Counted from the first letter of the stretch, positions 45,030 to 59,220 are shown. The stretch: 64,000 bases of DNA from Chaenocephalus aceratus (GCA_023974075.1 CM043793.1:4294896-4358895), one strand, 5' to 3'. The notes: generated from the sequence alone by a model not told the origin. Made by a program: numbers and translations.

Positions 45030-45734
45030 TAATCAAATACTCTCTTTTTTATATAGCCTTTCAAAACACAGTTACTGAGTAAAACACATGGAAATGAATT
45101 AAACAAAAATACATAGATTAAGAATAAATTAAAAATAAAATGATATTACAAATAAAATCACATAAAAGGAATTGATTTTATAAAATATATTAAGTCAGCA
45201 CATTTCACATAACTGTATTAGGTTAATTAAAAACAATAATATTTAGTTTAACCCTCTATGGTTTAACCCAGTTTTTGTATTTATACTTAATATTATTGCT
45301 TTCAACTAACCCAATACAGTTATGTGAAATCTCCCTTCCGCGGTACAATAGCTGCTACAATACACTGCTCCTCGTACTAGGATTGGTTAACAGCAGAGAA
45401 CACATGTCACTGTGTGTGCTGTGTGCATGTGGGTGTGTGTGCCCATTAAAGAGGGTTTCATCCTCCAATTCTATCGATCTATCTGTTGACTTAATACAAC
45501 TTCATCAGCTTTTTCAGTGTGACTTAAAGAGCCGACAGATGTTGCAGGTCGTTTATATGCATGTGAGTAGTAGAGGGGAAGCTGGATGGATGAGAGATCA
45601 GTTTGATATAAACAGGAGGGTGCTGCTGCCTGCTGATCTGCAGCTGCAGGCCTCTGATCCTCCACTGGGCCGCGCTGTTCTCCAGCGCACTGCCTCTGTA
45701 CACCTGCTGACACACCACCGCTCCTCATTAAAAC
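45030..45734. other. Non-coding; fragment of CACTGA-type MITE
   Basis: 45255-45335 contains ATTGCTTTCAACTAACCCAA then TACAGTTATGTGAAATC, matching the interior of the MITEs at 53 kb. The 85-codon minus-strand frame at 45728-45471 has no recognisable feature. Confidence 0.4.
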
Positions 45735-46440
45735 GATGAATGAATGATCATTTATTTAGAGGTATAAAGTTTAAGAAAATAATTTTAGGACATTAAACTT
45801 TGGAATGTCTCAGCCTTACCTGGAAATATGTAATATACAGGTTTAGAAGAGTTACTTACAAATAATCTGTTACCTGTAAATACAAAGTGATCAGTGACAT
45901 CATTGAGTATCACAATGAATACAACTAAGAGTAATGTAACCTGATTACTTTTCATTACTCTTGGAATACCTCAAAGAGACAATAAATATGAATATGAGGT
46001 GTTACTTGTATAATATAGAACAATGAAACCTTAGAAAAGAAGAAACCAACAATGATTAAACTCATATGAAAAGCTGCCTGTCACTCAGCACATTCCGGCA
46101 GCAGCCACACACCAACACTGAAACACGTGAGCACAGACTACAGTTTAAAAAAGCAGAAATAAAATCTGAGCTGACAGAAAATGCTCCGTTTTAGTTTAAC
46201 ACACACAGTTAAGCTCACACACACTATACTATGAACATATAGGTTCACCTGCTGAATTAAAAACAGAACAGATGAAGCAAAGAAAGTGAAAACCATGAAG
46301 CAGATTCAGGCAGTAGACGTATAGATTCACTCTGAAAGTATTATCCTACAGAACAGAACAGCTCACAGAGAAGAGAGAACATGATCCTTTACACTATGAT
46401 CTTTTTAGGTTTCAGTAACTTTGTAATCCTGATATAGTAA
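45735..46440 (-). repeat. Dispersed repeat 'A', copy 3, inverted
   Basis: The reverse strand matches 29590-30078 over several hundred bases (for example CTGCCTGAATCTGCTT and GTTTCTTCTTTTCTAAGG) and continues beyond the LTR insertion point equivalent. Confidence 0.65.
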
Positions 46441-49158
46441 TCCCTATTTTTCTGATTATGTCTGTAAACTAACTGTAAGCGAATGCAGTCGCTTTGTATT
46501 GTATGTAACCCCGTTGGTTAATGCAGGAATCATTGCAGTACCTCCCTCACTTAAAACAATCTAAAGAAAGTCTCCGTACTAAATATCAGCACAAATGTGG
46601 ACCACAAATAGATGAGAGACAAAGGACTATCCTCACCTTGACAGCTGGCTAGCCCGAACTGAAGACATCTCCAATGTGTTTGCCTCATTGTGTTAAACCC
46701 CTCTTGAGTGAAAGGCATCGGGTCTAAGACGCTGCGACCTGACCCTGTAAACAGCCCCTTCCTCAGGTTGGAATATGTTAATAGGTAAATCATTGTATAT
46801 GAACAATTTGTAAAAGAAAACGTATTATAATTATGACTTTTATCAATTGCGGTATATTGGAAGGATGATCATTATTGCATCATTATTCTCATTGAGAAAT
46901 ATATTATGATGAAGATAGTGTGATATTTTTAGAGGATCGTTTTGTCTCCTCAGCACCATAATACTTCAGATCAAATGGTATTTGAACACATATTTAGCCT
47001 TTAACAAATATTTTTCTTTCTCTAATTTGAAGTCCATATTGCCATGACGATGACATTTCGATTGATTGTGCAGCCCGAGTACATAAACTCTGAGTGTTAG
47101 GGTTTGGGTTGTACAACACTTTTCCTATATTGACACTGATCGCATTGCTTGTTGATGGTCATGTCAAGTTCAGATGTGACTGCAGATATCATGTCTGACT
47201 GAGACCCCCCCGGGGCATGTCAGCCTCTGAGCTGCGGGCCATGATCAAACCCTCTCTTCCAAATCCTCTTCGACAGAGAAAAAAACCGGTGTAAATGATG
47301 GCAGCACGTTTCTCTTCAATATTTAGCAGGAGGTGTACACTGAAAACAGAAATGGACTTACGGGAAATATATGTAGTCTTTAGTGCAGTTGCTTTTTCTA
47401 AACAGTTACCCTACAAGACTATTTTCAGATACAAACATACATTGTAAGTGAACCAGAAGAAAATGAAGACCCTCTTACAACTCAGGTGTTTACTGATGTT
47501 ATAAGATCAACATTAAACAGAGAGGAAATCATCACCTTTCATTTTGCATGAATAACAAAAACCTACCTGCTTCCTTCTGTATGGAAAACTCACCCTGTTA
47601 TTCTTCTTAATACTAATCTTATATCAGAGCAAATCACTTACAAAGTGGCAGAAAGTGGTCTTTTCATGACTCCATGAAAACATGCACTGAAAAAACGAAA
47701 ACATTGACTTTAATTAAATGTATTATGTCAGCAGATTTCAACTAATCTAATACATGAAGGTTATGTGAAATGTGTTGACATAATACATTTCATTCAAGTC
47801 AACGTTTCAGCGTTTTCAGTGTATACAGTGTGTACGTTTGACTCAGCAAGCAGCAGATAAAGTGATAGTATAAAACCTGTTTTATAGCTCAGGTAGGTGT
47901 TGGGAAAACCTTTTGAGATGAGGCTCAACGTGCAGAGAAGCAGCTCTTCTCTGAGAACAGATGAGCGGCCTGTGCTGACCCTGCTGATGATAATTGATTT
48001 GCTTCAGCTAAATGATATATCCTACCTTACACTAAGCCTTAATTGTAGGGTCACTGTGGTAAATGGTGGCAAATTGCAGGGTTCTCAGAAATGATATTCT
48101 AACTGCAGTGCAGACATGGACATGTATAATTCACTTTAAACAACATTTTTGAAAGTAAATATAAGAGTTAAAGTGATGTGATTTTGGATGTGATCATAAA
48201 ACACTGGAAATGCAGGACTTTTTACTTTGTTATTCTGAGTGGGCTCTCATCTGAAGAAGAAGCAGAATAGTATTATGTATTAGTGGGATGGACCTGACAG
48301 CAGTGGGGGGGGGGGGCTGTGTAATGTCAGTTAAATATGCAGACAGGTGTCCTTTTTCTCTCCATGTGTAGCAGCCGCTGCAGGAGGGGTGTGTCCCGTC
48401 CCAGGTCAGATGGTTCTGATTGTAGTGATGATGAAAGGTACACACTGTTTGATACAGGGGTTTGGGTGAAGCCGGACATTAAGGTCAGTGCAGCTAATCA
48501 ATAGGAAGAACTGGATTTAGCATCAATATGATGAGTAAGGCTGGCTCGATTTGTCAGAAACAGAATTAGACGGTCGACTATTAACTTTATCTTTAATTAA
48601 CATTATTGATTTAATGCGCAACACATATAACACAATATAATAATACACCAAAGAGTCAAATACAAAACATATATAACAGAAATAAATTAAATGCATTTGA
48701 ATAATTATTAATATTATTTTGATTATTATTTATGAATTCAATGTAACAATTATCAAAACAGTAATTTAATTATTATTTATTATTAATATTATACATTTTT
48801 ATTTTTCAATGAAGAACTTTTTTCAATGAAGAACCAGCATTTTTTTTTAACAAGTTCTAAGTTGACTACATACACTGGATCACCATACATTGAAATTATT
48901 ACAAAAACGTAAAGAATCGGTGCCGTCGTAAGCAAGTATTCAAATGTTTAGATAGTCTGTCAGTTGTAAACGTTTTAAACATATATATCTTTTTAATGTG
49001 TTCCCGTGGTTTATGACAACTGAAATCAAACAATACATGAATAAATGATAATCATTTTCTGTCATATTTATTCTAAGTGTCCCCAGGTCGCAGCGGTCCG
49101 CCTCAGCCTGCAGTAGGCCTACTGTCATACTGTCAGTATATTGACGTGTAGTTAGCAG
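46441..49158. other. Intergenic, no gene recognised
   Basis: AT-rich DNA upstream of the arid3c-like gene. It holds one MITE (47685-47821) and a G-run at 48305-48317. No exon with good splice sites and family motif was seen. Confidence 0.4.
47685..47821. mobile_element. Small palindromic MITE (CACTGA ends), copy 1
   Basis: The 137-bp segment starts CACTGAAAAAACG and ends CGTTTTCAGTG. TTGACTTTAATTAAATG near the left end is mirrored by CATTTCATTCAAGTCAA near the right, so it is almost a complete foldback. Relatives lie at 53053-53259 and 53882-54014. Confidence 0.75.
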
Positions 49159-49385
49159 ATGGAGCAGGGGGCTGATCTCCACCTCCAGAGGTCATCCTCT
49201 CTACAGTCACCACTTGTTGCCAGAGCAGCTCGGGGCTCCAGCATTCAGCAGCAAACACATTTCAAGTATTTATTCCGCCTATCGAGACCTACATGTCTGG
49301 ATGTTGAATGCGGAACGTTACGCGGACTGAAGCAAGACTCCTGTGATCCGGTTCCTAATATCTGGCGCATCTGACGGACAGAAGC

Positions 49386-49418
49386 ATGGTTGATAATATA
49401 GCTACTAAATCTGCTTTG
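49386..49418 (+). CDS. Candidate alternative first coding exon of arid3c-like gene
   Basis: An ATG in strong context (A at -3, G at +4) opens MVDNIATKSAL and is followed by a consensus donor (TTG then GTAAGG at 49419). The next acceptor (CCCTCTCCCCGCAG ending at 49708) continues in the same phase with 35 open codons that run without a stop into the conserved MKLEAVMENL start. The exon is certainly plausible as a 5' exon. Whether it is coding or UTR cannot be settled here. Confidence 0.4.
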
Positions 49419-49679
49419 GTAAGGGTCCAGGCTTCTATTGGATTATTACACCTAACTACTTTACATAGTTTTCCATTCCAAATGCATTCATAACTAATAA
49501 TGTAACTCCATTAGGAACTTTGTTTGTCGACAGTTTATCGGCTCATTTAGTGAAGTTTGTCACGTTCGCTTGTATGAGCAAAATGTAATCCTCTTTATGT
49601 CACAGCAGCGGTGAGCCAAACTGTGTAATGAGGCTAATTGGTGGAGCATGTGTTTTAATCGTATAAAGTGCCGCTTTTA

Positions 49680-50350
49680 ATAATTTCGCCACCGCCCTCT
49701 CCCCGCAGCAAGGCTCTTTCTCGTCCGCCAGCAGCCTTCCCCTGCCCGCTCCCTCCGCATCCTCTCACAGCCTCTTCCCCGGCGCACAGTCCCAGCAGCC
49801 CGCCAGCGGAGGCATGAAGCTCGAAGCCGTCATGGAGAACCTGCAGCGGCAACAGGCGGCGCGGCTGGCCCTGGAAGAGAAGCTCCGGCAGGCGGAGACA
49901 GAGAAAGACCTCCGCTCCATGGTGGAGTCCCAGATCCACCAACAAGCTCTGGCTTTCCGACACTACCAGGCGGCGATGCGCGGCGCCCTGACCGCCGGAG
50001 TTGCCAACTCGTCCCCCGGGGTGACGCTCCCACACATGGAGGTCCGAAGAGCCGACGAGGACAGCTCCAGACCGGGCAGCGACGACAGGGAGCGGGACGA
50101 TGAGGGAGAGGACATGGATGAGCAGGACCTGATGGATGAAGACGAGGAGGGCGAAGAAGATGTCGGTTTGAACCACTTCCAGCACCGGCAGTCCTCGCTC
50201 CTGCAGGGAGCCTGCCTGCCTCCGAAGAGCACCCCGATGCATCTCATGGCCAGAGTCCCGGCGGCCTTCGCCCCGGGCCGGCACGCAGAGTCTCCATCGG
50301 CGCCCCCGCCCCAGCACCACGACTGGACCTACGAGGAGCAGTTCAAACAG
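49680..50350. promoter_or_regulatory. CpG-rich block over the arid3c-like exon
   Basis: Compared with the AT-rich surroundings, this stretch is GC-rich with many CpGs, as is usual over the 5' end of a developmental regulator. The true promoter probably lies upstream of 49386. Confidence 0.5.
49709..50350 (+). CDS. arid3c: ARID3-family transcription factor, first large coding exon (arid3c-like)
   Basis: ARID3 proteins are nuclear DNA-binding regulators of AT-rich sites. The conserved start is the ATG at 49814 (MKLEAVMENLQRQQAARLA); the MKL-AVMENL head is shared with ARID3A and QQAARLA with ARID3C. From that ATG the exon encodes 179 residues. Residues 1-45 are a charged helix, 46-75 are Ala-rich, about 77-117 form a strongly acidic block (MDEQDLMDEDEEGEED), and it ends WTYEEQFKQ. 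It stops at a donor (CAG then GTAGGA at 50351) exactly before the ARID domain proper. The ARID and REKLES exons are outside the window. 49709-49813 is open in frame and could extend the protein. Assignment to arid3c rather than arid3a is by the N-terminal match only. Confidence 0.8.
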
Positions 50351-52412
50351 GTAGGACATCCCGAGCGGCTCACACTGAAAGTAGCCGAAGTTACTCCACT
50401 GTGTGACCTTCTCCAGTCATGTATGTGCGCTCTGGATAACCATGCGGGCTCTTCATTAGAGTTGCCGTCTATTTAAAATACAAGCTTGTGCCATCTTAGC
50501 CTTCCTTTACGCATTTGGATACATTGTTTTGGAGCGTCACTTCATCTTGCTGTATTTTGCATTCTGAAGAAAAACATGGCGATGAAGAGTCTGTTATCCA
50601 AAGGCTCTGTGTCGAATGTATTTGCAGATAATAATGAAAATGTTAAATGGTGAATATGTTCAGCTATCACTTTCTGTTAGAATGAGGCTTTCTAACAAAC
50701 TGCGAAATGATTCCATAATAATCAAAGTGTTGATGCTCAGCTATCGATCAGATATAAAAAGAACAACAAGTTGTGAAGATTCACAACAGCTCCAGATTCC
50801 TTTATTTACATCAAAACAAGCAATATTTGATAGGACACAAACTAATATAACTGTATTAAAATGACAGACTATAAAGTACTCAGCTATTTACAATGGACAA
50901 GAACCCGTTTCTGGTTGCCTGTTTTTTAAAGGCTTTCCCTTGTGTCTTTTGTTTAGATGGCAATAATGCAGTTAAAAATGTTGATGGTATTAACATTTCA
51001 AAACATTTCCATGAGACAAGTTGCCATATATGATCGCTCAAATTGACTTTTTACAAACTATTGCCCAAAAGTTTTTCCTGTTAATGTCGTATATCTAGAA
51101 AACATAATTTGTAATGAATTATAATAATTATAAAGAAGAATTCATGATTTGCTCCTTTATGTTGTTAGCAGCTGGTTAATGCCACTGAGTTATTTGAGTG
51201 ATACGGCTGTGTGGATGCTTCCAGCCGGCAGCAGCGGATCTATACTCTGTGAGCGACTGTAGATGCTCCATGTCATCCTTTATTTATGATGGATCATTTA
51301 CAGACTTCCCTAAATGTGATGTGTACATTAGTGACTGCATTAGCGCTGAACATTAAAGCAGCCCAATGCATGGAAATGCAATTTAAATAGGGGCTGAAAC
51401 CAATAGCCTCAATATAGAGACAATTATGTGTGAGATGACGAGTGTGTGCAGAGAACGCTCAATCGTTGTTTTCTCTTCACATTAATGCTGTATTTTATAA
51501 TTCATCTTCAGCCCTATAGTCATGTTAGTGGATAGCTTGCTTGACTTTTGCCATCAATGAGATCTGATGTTATAAGCATTCCTTTCTTAAGTTACTACAT
51601 TTTAGAAACAACAGAAAAGCTTCAGCGAATAGATTTAAAATCTACCAGTTATTATTTGTATAATATCCTGTGCGTACATGCGTGCTCCGTGCCGTCAGAG
51701 CAGCTTGAAGGGTTCCTCAGGATGTGCAGTTGTTACGGGGTCATTTGTATGTAGTCATTCAATGTAATGGTCATGGGACAATAAAAGGATGCTTATGGCT
51801 GCTCGGCAGACAGAGTGGAGCCAGCATAGTAAGCATGCTCAAAGCTGCAAAACAAAACCACATTTGAAGGCAGTAAATGCATCTTTGGAAATAGGAACAA
51901 GATGTGGGCTAAATATAAAAAGGCCTCAGTGAGGCGGAGAACTTTTAATCTGATCTGAGCCAAATGGGAGCAGCCGGTGTTTACAGTCGCTGCTAAATCA
52001 CATGTGTTCACCTCGGGCACAACGGGAAGGCGTGTCAGGCAAGAAAACATTACATTAATAAACATACATCTTTTTTGACATAACATTACATTTTCCATTC
52101 CTAAATAGAAACAAAAGGTAACCACCACCTACATATGTCTTGTACAGAATGATGACAGGCAGCTGGTGGAACTTATTTTAGTTTTAATGACCCAGCAGGA
52201 GACGACGCAAAGAGATGAGAGTGTAAAACATAACGTCAATTCCTGGTGACAGAGAAAGATGCTGATGACAAAAAGATGCAAGGCGATGAGAGTGTGTGAG
52301 GCCGGAGGAGCGGAGCGAGAAGCGTGGAGCTTTGGCAGAGGCTCAGGAAACTGGATCTGGTGCTATTCCAGCCTGGCCCACACCCAAACAACGCTGGGAT
52401 CTCCCTGTCTGG

Positions 52413-52416
<4 letters not shown>

Positions 52417-52491
<75 letters not shown>
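52417..52491. repeat. (GT)n microsatellite
   Basis: About 37 perfect GT units. Confidence 0.95.
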
Positions 52492-52874
<383 letters not shown>

Positions 52875-53052
52875 TAGGAGTCGGCTCTGTGCCAAACTAT
52901 TACGAAACAGAAACAAAAACGCGTGCTGCTACACACTCGGCCATGCTTTCACTCTTCATCACACACACTTACAATCGTGCAGATATGTGAGCATGCAAAT
53001 TGCACTTCTCAGTATCCTCTTAAAAATGACAGAAAGAAAAAGTAATAGTGGA

Positions 53053-53259
53053 CACTGAATAAACCTAAACGTTGACTTCATTAAATGTGTTATATCTACA
53101 GATGTCACTGTATTCGGTTAGTTGAAAGCATACTATTAGGTTTAAATATAGATTATTAGGTTCAACTTAATATTATTGCTTTTAACTAACCTGATACCGT
53201 TATGTGACATTTATGACACTATACATTTCATTAAAGTCAACGGTTCAGCTTTGTCAGTG
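53053..53259. mobile_element. CACTGA-end MITE, copy 2
   Basis: Left end CACTGAATAAACC with CGTTGACTTCATTAAATG, right end CATTTCATTAAAGTCAACGG to GTCAGTG. Internal inverted halves pair around 53150. Confidence 0.7.
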
Positions 53260-53881
53260 CATTATCTTTGGCATGTACAGCCTTGTGTTTAATGGTCACT
53301 AGAGACTACACTTTGAACTTGCCTTGAGTGTTGTCAAACCTCCGCTGCTGAACGTGCTCATGGGTCCTAATCCGCAGCGCTTTGCCACACGGCAACAATG
53401 TGACCAAGAAGAATGAAAGCAGATATAATGTTCATGTGGCGGGCTGTGGTCTCTGCAAGGTGATTTTCAGAGAGCACTGGAACATTCTGGAATGAAGAGA
53501 AAGACAATGTCACCAATGTTACCTGTCAGTAAGAAACATTACAACACTTTTTGGATCTGAAGAACATTCTCATAAAGTCTGATCCTGAGATATATGTGCA
53601 TGATTTCTTCACTAAATGCACTGCTTCATGAGAACATTTTCTGATTATACTTATGTGGGAAATGTTTGCATTAGTGCTGCTCCTTTATCTGCAGAACATC
53701 CTGCATCTTCAAAAGCCATAATGCAACAGCACGCGTATCAGCAAGTTGTTTTTCAGACATCAGAATTATTGTCCAATACGTTGTCCAGACTTCAATCTTC
53801 CCTCCAGTCAAATGTGTTTCCCTAGTTAGTATGCAGTGTTCCGACTCTGTGACGTTTAAAGACAGTCTTTTCTAGAGGCTT

Positions 53882-54014
53882 CACTGAAAAAAACTGAACC
53901 GTTGACTTTATTATTAAGTAAGTTGATATATATGTTTTTTTTAAACATAAAATGATTGCTTTCAACTAATCTAATACAGTTAGGTGAAATCTGTTGACAT
54001 GATGCATCTCAGTG
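53882..54014. mobile_element. CACTGA-end MITE, copy 3 (right end degraded)
   Basis: Starts CACTGAAAAAAACTGAACCG with TTGACTTTATTA. The interior TTGCTTTCAACTAATC is shared with copies 1 and 2. The right end is eroded to CTCAGTG. Confidence 0.65.
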
Positions 54015-56154
54015 TTAGTTGAGGGCTGAATGTCTGCATTTGAGACGAAAGGACTTGTTTGAACAGTTTCTCTTAAATCAGTCAAATTCAGAGCAGTTTC
54101 GTGTCTCGTGTCCTTCTCAAAAAGTCCACAGGCAGACAGTAAAACTGATTGTGAACCAGACGAGACATCGTCACGATGTGTCGGTATACGGAGCCACTCC
54201 TTGTTGTGGATTGTACCTCTTCCAGCTTGTTTTTCCAACAACTATAGAAAAGTGGTGGAGTGGGAGCGTCGGCTGTACCGGTGTATGATTTCAATCCCCT
54301 CCCCCCCCCGGCCACTCAAATGATCCACACTGCCAAAACGAGTCCTTTTAGGCAAATCAGGTGAATGTGTTCAGAACAGTCATCTGTATTCACCTGCAGC
54401 TACTACAGCTTATTGCAAATACTCTCAGTGGCTTTTGAAGTGGATTCAAATTGAAAACAGATTTTAAATCTTACCAATATGGCAATGAGTTCAGTTGTTT
54501 AGACTCAAGCATGCAATAACAGACAAGATGAATGTAGAAGATATTTGTTAAATGGCTCTTTTCCCCAACAAGTAGTGTAAAAACAGAGACTGTGTACCGT
54601 TCATTTATCATATAGAATATAGATGATATGGTAGCCTATAGCCAACTACTGACGCCTGTAAGGGAACTGCGCAGTGAGGCCACAAACGCATCACGGGATT
54701 GCTTTCATGAGGATCCTTTGAAGGACCAGATCTTTGATCCAAACATTAAACCTTTCTGCCAATTTCTCAATGCATTTCCGATTGATCTTTCATTCGGTTT
54801 CAATTAGGGCTTCATTTTGAAGGCAGAAACTGGTATTGATATGTAGGTCATTTAAAATGACAATTTAAAGCCTTTTATTCATCATATACGTTTAGTTTAT
54901 TATTAACCCAAATTGGGATCAATAAAGTATATGTAATCTAATCTTATTACATTAGAAATACTCATTTCCATTGCTTGTCCCCAGGCAACACACATTGTCA
55001 ATGAGAATCCCGTAAATGTGGTATTTCAAGAGTTGTGACCAGGTATGTGCTACATCGAGTGTCGGTGTAAGAATGAACACGTCAGTGCTCTCTGGAGGTG
55101 GAACTGTTTCCAAACCACCTCAAGCATAGCTTTGCATTTCTGTATTGGCATATCGGTTAACCTAGATACCAAATATCCATCATAAACGCAAATTGGCCGA
55201 TTTATAAACCCAGACAGTGAAAGCTCTTGCAAATGAAACTGTTCATATACATTTTTCAGGTGAGGGATCTTTTTATGTTCATGATTCTGGTTAGCACTTG
55301 AGATGTCGAGCGGAAATATTCAATGTATTATACCTCTTCACAAAATCAAAATAAAGTACTGCTTTCAGCGTGTTGTTTGTTTTATATGAAAGAAAATAAG
55401 CATAGTTTCTGTCATCCTTCTTTATCGGACAGCTTCTAGCATTAATCCGAGCTAACTCCAAGCAGCTGCTCATTTCCATTCACTTGCTGTGTGCTTGAAA
55501 AATCAATTAACACACTCTGGAATGTGCGTAAATCAGCCCAGTGAGCATCCATTCTGGGGTTACACAGAAACGAATGGAAGCAAATGTATGCCTGGAGAAG
55601 TTCACCGCTCTGCAACAAGTGTACAGTTCAGTGAGATGTATCCGTGGTGAAGAACGGATGGGTTCTTTCGTATCTCTCAGCCATGTATCGAAGGGCTCAT
55701 CTTGAAAAACAATCAGCCCTTCAATCTGACCCTTCCCCCCCACCCCTGCACCACCCACTTTAATGTGGCCATAAAAGCCAGCAGGGAGAGCCTCTTTGAA
55801 AGAGACACATGCTCCGCACCGTAACTCCCGCGTCAACATTCTGTCAGGGACGTGGAAACCCAGCCTGATCTCATGAAGCTACTGTAACACCTGAATCATT
55901 CACATAGCAACGTTTCTTTTTACATCAGGCAAGACCGTCCGTAGTTGAAGCACGTCCCCGGCGCCCCCCAGGAACCTTTCTCCACATATTCATCTAACAG
56001 CTGTGGGCCACTTTAAAATGTGCTCCGTCACCGGCAATGCTTTAATGGCATTCCTGGATTCTTTCACTGGGTGCCATTACACTTGTACACAGGGCTGCCA
56101 CACGGACGGGTGGGGCAAAGGGGAACAGAAGTGAACGAGTGAAAGGAGGATCGG

Positions 56155-56156
<2 letters not shown>

Positions 56157-56199
<43 letters not shown>

Positions 56200-56360
56200 C
56201 CCTTTCGCACCAAACTAGTTCCCGTTATAGCTCCGTGCTTGTACTTTTCTGGTTTCGAACCGGTCCAGCCCCAGTTGTGTTTCCACCGCTCAGAGCCCAA
56301 CTGGTGCTACGTCATGACATCACCGTTTACGTTGCTGATTTTCTCCCCAACGCCAGTCAC
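56157..56360. repeat. (GT)n tract followed by hAT-like fragment
   Basis: (GT)20 at 56157-56196. The following TACCCCTTTCGCACC, CGAACCGG and TTTCCACCG motifs resemble the terminal part of a fish hAT family. Boundaries are not visible. Confidence 0.5.
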
Positions 56361-57946
56361 AACAATAGGGGACTGCGACGGGTCGATGCTCATGTTGAAT
56401 TGACCCTATTTGGCATTACAACGCTACAACGTTATTAAACTTCCTTAGACAGCTGATGTTAGCATAGCAACTGAAGCTCTGACTGTCTTGACTGTTTGTT
56501 GTTATCATATCGTGGCATAAGCCGTTGTTTTTACAGGCATATTTTTTCGGCATACTTTGCTTTATGATTTTACTTGTATAGCCCATGTACTGATTCCAAC
56601 CGATAGCTGATATAAGAAAAAACAACAGGAAATCGTATGAGGCAGTGTGCTGGTCTTCAAACCGGGACATATCAGCGAACGGATGGTCATTAAAAGTAAG
56701 GTTTAAACAAACAGCATCACAGTCTGCCTGGTTAGTGTTGCTAACTTTATATAAGTGTGTGGTGCTGAAGCGCTATTGCTTGTTACAACTTTATTCTCTT
56801 CGCCATACCCCCAAATAAACTGTTATTGCTGAGGTTAATCACGCCCCCACCTCCGATGGTTCGTATTAGGAAATCTAAATTGAATTAAAATCAAGTTTCA
56901 GTTTTTTGTATGTCATTGACTTTTATTACTAGTGCCATATTGGAGCAGAAATGAGTCGGAATTTAACCAGGAAATTCGTTTTGTTACCACTTCCTGTTCC
57001 CTCTTCTCAAAATCACCTTTTGTTACGACTTGTTCTCCCTAATACGCCTGAAATAACAGATTAACATGTTTTAATACGTAAACAACCCACTTGTGAATGT
57101 TTAAAGCTTCTATGTTTCCTAAAAAACGGCTGTAGCTAACGTGTCAGAATGAGACTAATAACCATCGTCACGCTGAACGTTAGCCGCCATTAGCTTAGCA
57201 CTGGTGATGTGCGGCCATGCGACAGTAATGTAGCTCGTTTATAGCCCTAGGTTAGCTTTTTACATCAGCGGTTGCGACATAGAAGTGGTGTTAGTAGAGG
57301 TTATCCTGAAGAACAAAACGTGTAAGAGTCATACATCTGTGTTTGCCACAGATTTGTCTGCAATGATACGGAACCCAATGGAAAAATCCTGTTGTCAAGG
57401 GAGCCCATGTGATCAATCACTGTACCACTCTATACGGTCAACTGCCCCGACTCTCACTCTGTTGTTTTTTGGTATTTGTCTTATAATGGCGAATTCATCA
57501 GTATTGTTACATCTGTAGGCTACTACACTACTAGTGTCAAATAAGGTCCTTTTCTTGTAGTCCTATTTTGTAGATGGTCCCTGTGTGCCAATCTATTGTC
57601 AGACTATCATGATCAGAATCAGTTCACTGGACAAGTACTGCATGGGTACACATCAAAGGAATTGGATTTTCTTAATGCTAGTTTTTCTCATTTGACTGCG
57701 TTTAAAAGTTTATTTGCGCAGAGGGCTGATTGTTGGCGTTGTATCCACTCAGCGACGGGACTGCTCCGCATTAAACAGTCCATTTTGATTTCTTTTCAAT
57801 GAGAAAATGAATCAACCAATCGATGAAATGTATATGTTTTCCATTCACATAACAATTGAAAGGGTCCTGAAACATCGTAACACTGAATTGACGCAACTTG
57901 CAGGAACCCTGGTATCATTAGGACATTGATCTCCTCATTTCCCCTC

Positions 57947-57950
<4 letters not shown>

Positions 57951-58015
<65 letters not shown>

Positions 58016-58026
58016 ACACACACACA

Positions 58027-58080
<54 letters not shown>
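57951..58080. repeat. (CA)n microsatellite
   Basis: About 64 CA units with two CACCACA interruptions. A C-run lies at 58223-58239. Confidence 0.95.
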
Positions 58081-58082
<2 letters not shown>

Positions 58083-58969
58083 GAGCTGTGTCTCCTCTGC
58101 TCATTCTGTGTTTCAGTGAGCAGTGAAAGGTGGGCTGTGAGACGTTCTTGTTTTCTCTACAAATGGCTCTTCTTCTCTTTTCATTAAAACAGGGGCAGGG
58201 TTGGCTTGTTCAAACATCCACACCCCCCCCCCCCCCCCCACCCCCAACCCTCGATGTGGGTGTTACTTTTTAATCGCAGCAGCCTGGAATTTCTGCAGCT
58301 GCTTGCAAAAGCCCCCCTCTCTGTTTACGAGACCTGACTGTTGGGCAAACATTGCCTCACCGCTGCGTCTCTGACTGGCTTTTTCCATCCTGCCATTGTT
58401 GGGGAGGCCCTCAGAATTACCATGACGACGTGTTATCTTTTGATTAAATGCATGTGTATCAGTTTGTAGATCTGTGTGCTCCATATCGTTGCTGCTAACC
58501 TTGTTATAAGAGAAATGTGGTGTAGCACAATCAATGGTGCAGTGCTTCACGTCGTTAGTTATGGGGCCCTGAGAGGCCCTTAAGGGTTGATTATTGGGTT
58601 TGGAGGCGGCCCTCTAAGAGGGGCGATGTCACACAAACCAAAGGCTGAAAATAAATGTGATGAAGAGTTTGGGAAAAATGTGAAAAATCAACGATCGGTG
58701 TCTTCCCACTGAATATGAACCGGAACCTGTGAAGTATTCCAGCAATCTTCACTCATTTGAAGTCGAGGCAAGGATCCTTTCAGTCCAGTCACAGTCGGGC
58801 TCAGGTTCAACCATTTTGTATATGTGTGGATGCTTCCACCTCAATGTGCTCCATCTAGAACACATTCACAACTTTAGGCATCCATTCACGTCTCTTTATT
58901 TGCTTTGCACGAGAGTATAGCAAGCATATTATCTGATTATTATATATGTATAAATGTATCTGCCGGCTT

Positions 58970-59220
58970 AATGACTCTGATAATGAATCCTCTTGGCCTT
59001 ATCGAACATAAGGTATAGTACTACACGCTACCAATCGCAGCTGTGGAGACATTGGTATAGTTGTCTCTTTGTAGGACACTGATTTAAATTATTCTTAAAC
59101 TATGAATTATTGTTATGCTATGTATGTAATTTATTATATCTAATGCCTTGTCTTTTATCTATGTAATGTCTTGTCTTTATCTGGACCCTGAGTCTGTAAT
59201 AAAGTTTTCATTCATTCATT
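58970..59220 (+). mobile_element. LINE 3' tail fragment
   Basis: The end CTTTATCTGGACCCTGAGTC then TGTAATAAAG and a CATT run is a typical 3' end of a fish LINE. No coding part remains. Confidence 0.5.

Noticed and set aside
49655..50359. 234-codon minus-strand frame antisense to the ARID3 exon
   Set aside because: It is a shadow of a GC-rich coding exon. The + strand has family motifs and correct splice sites.
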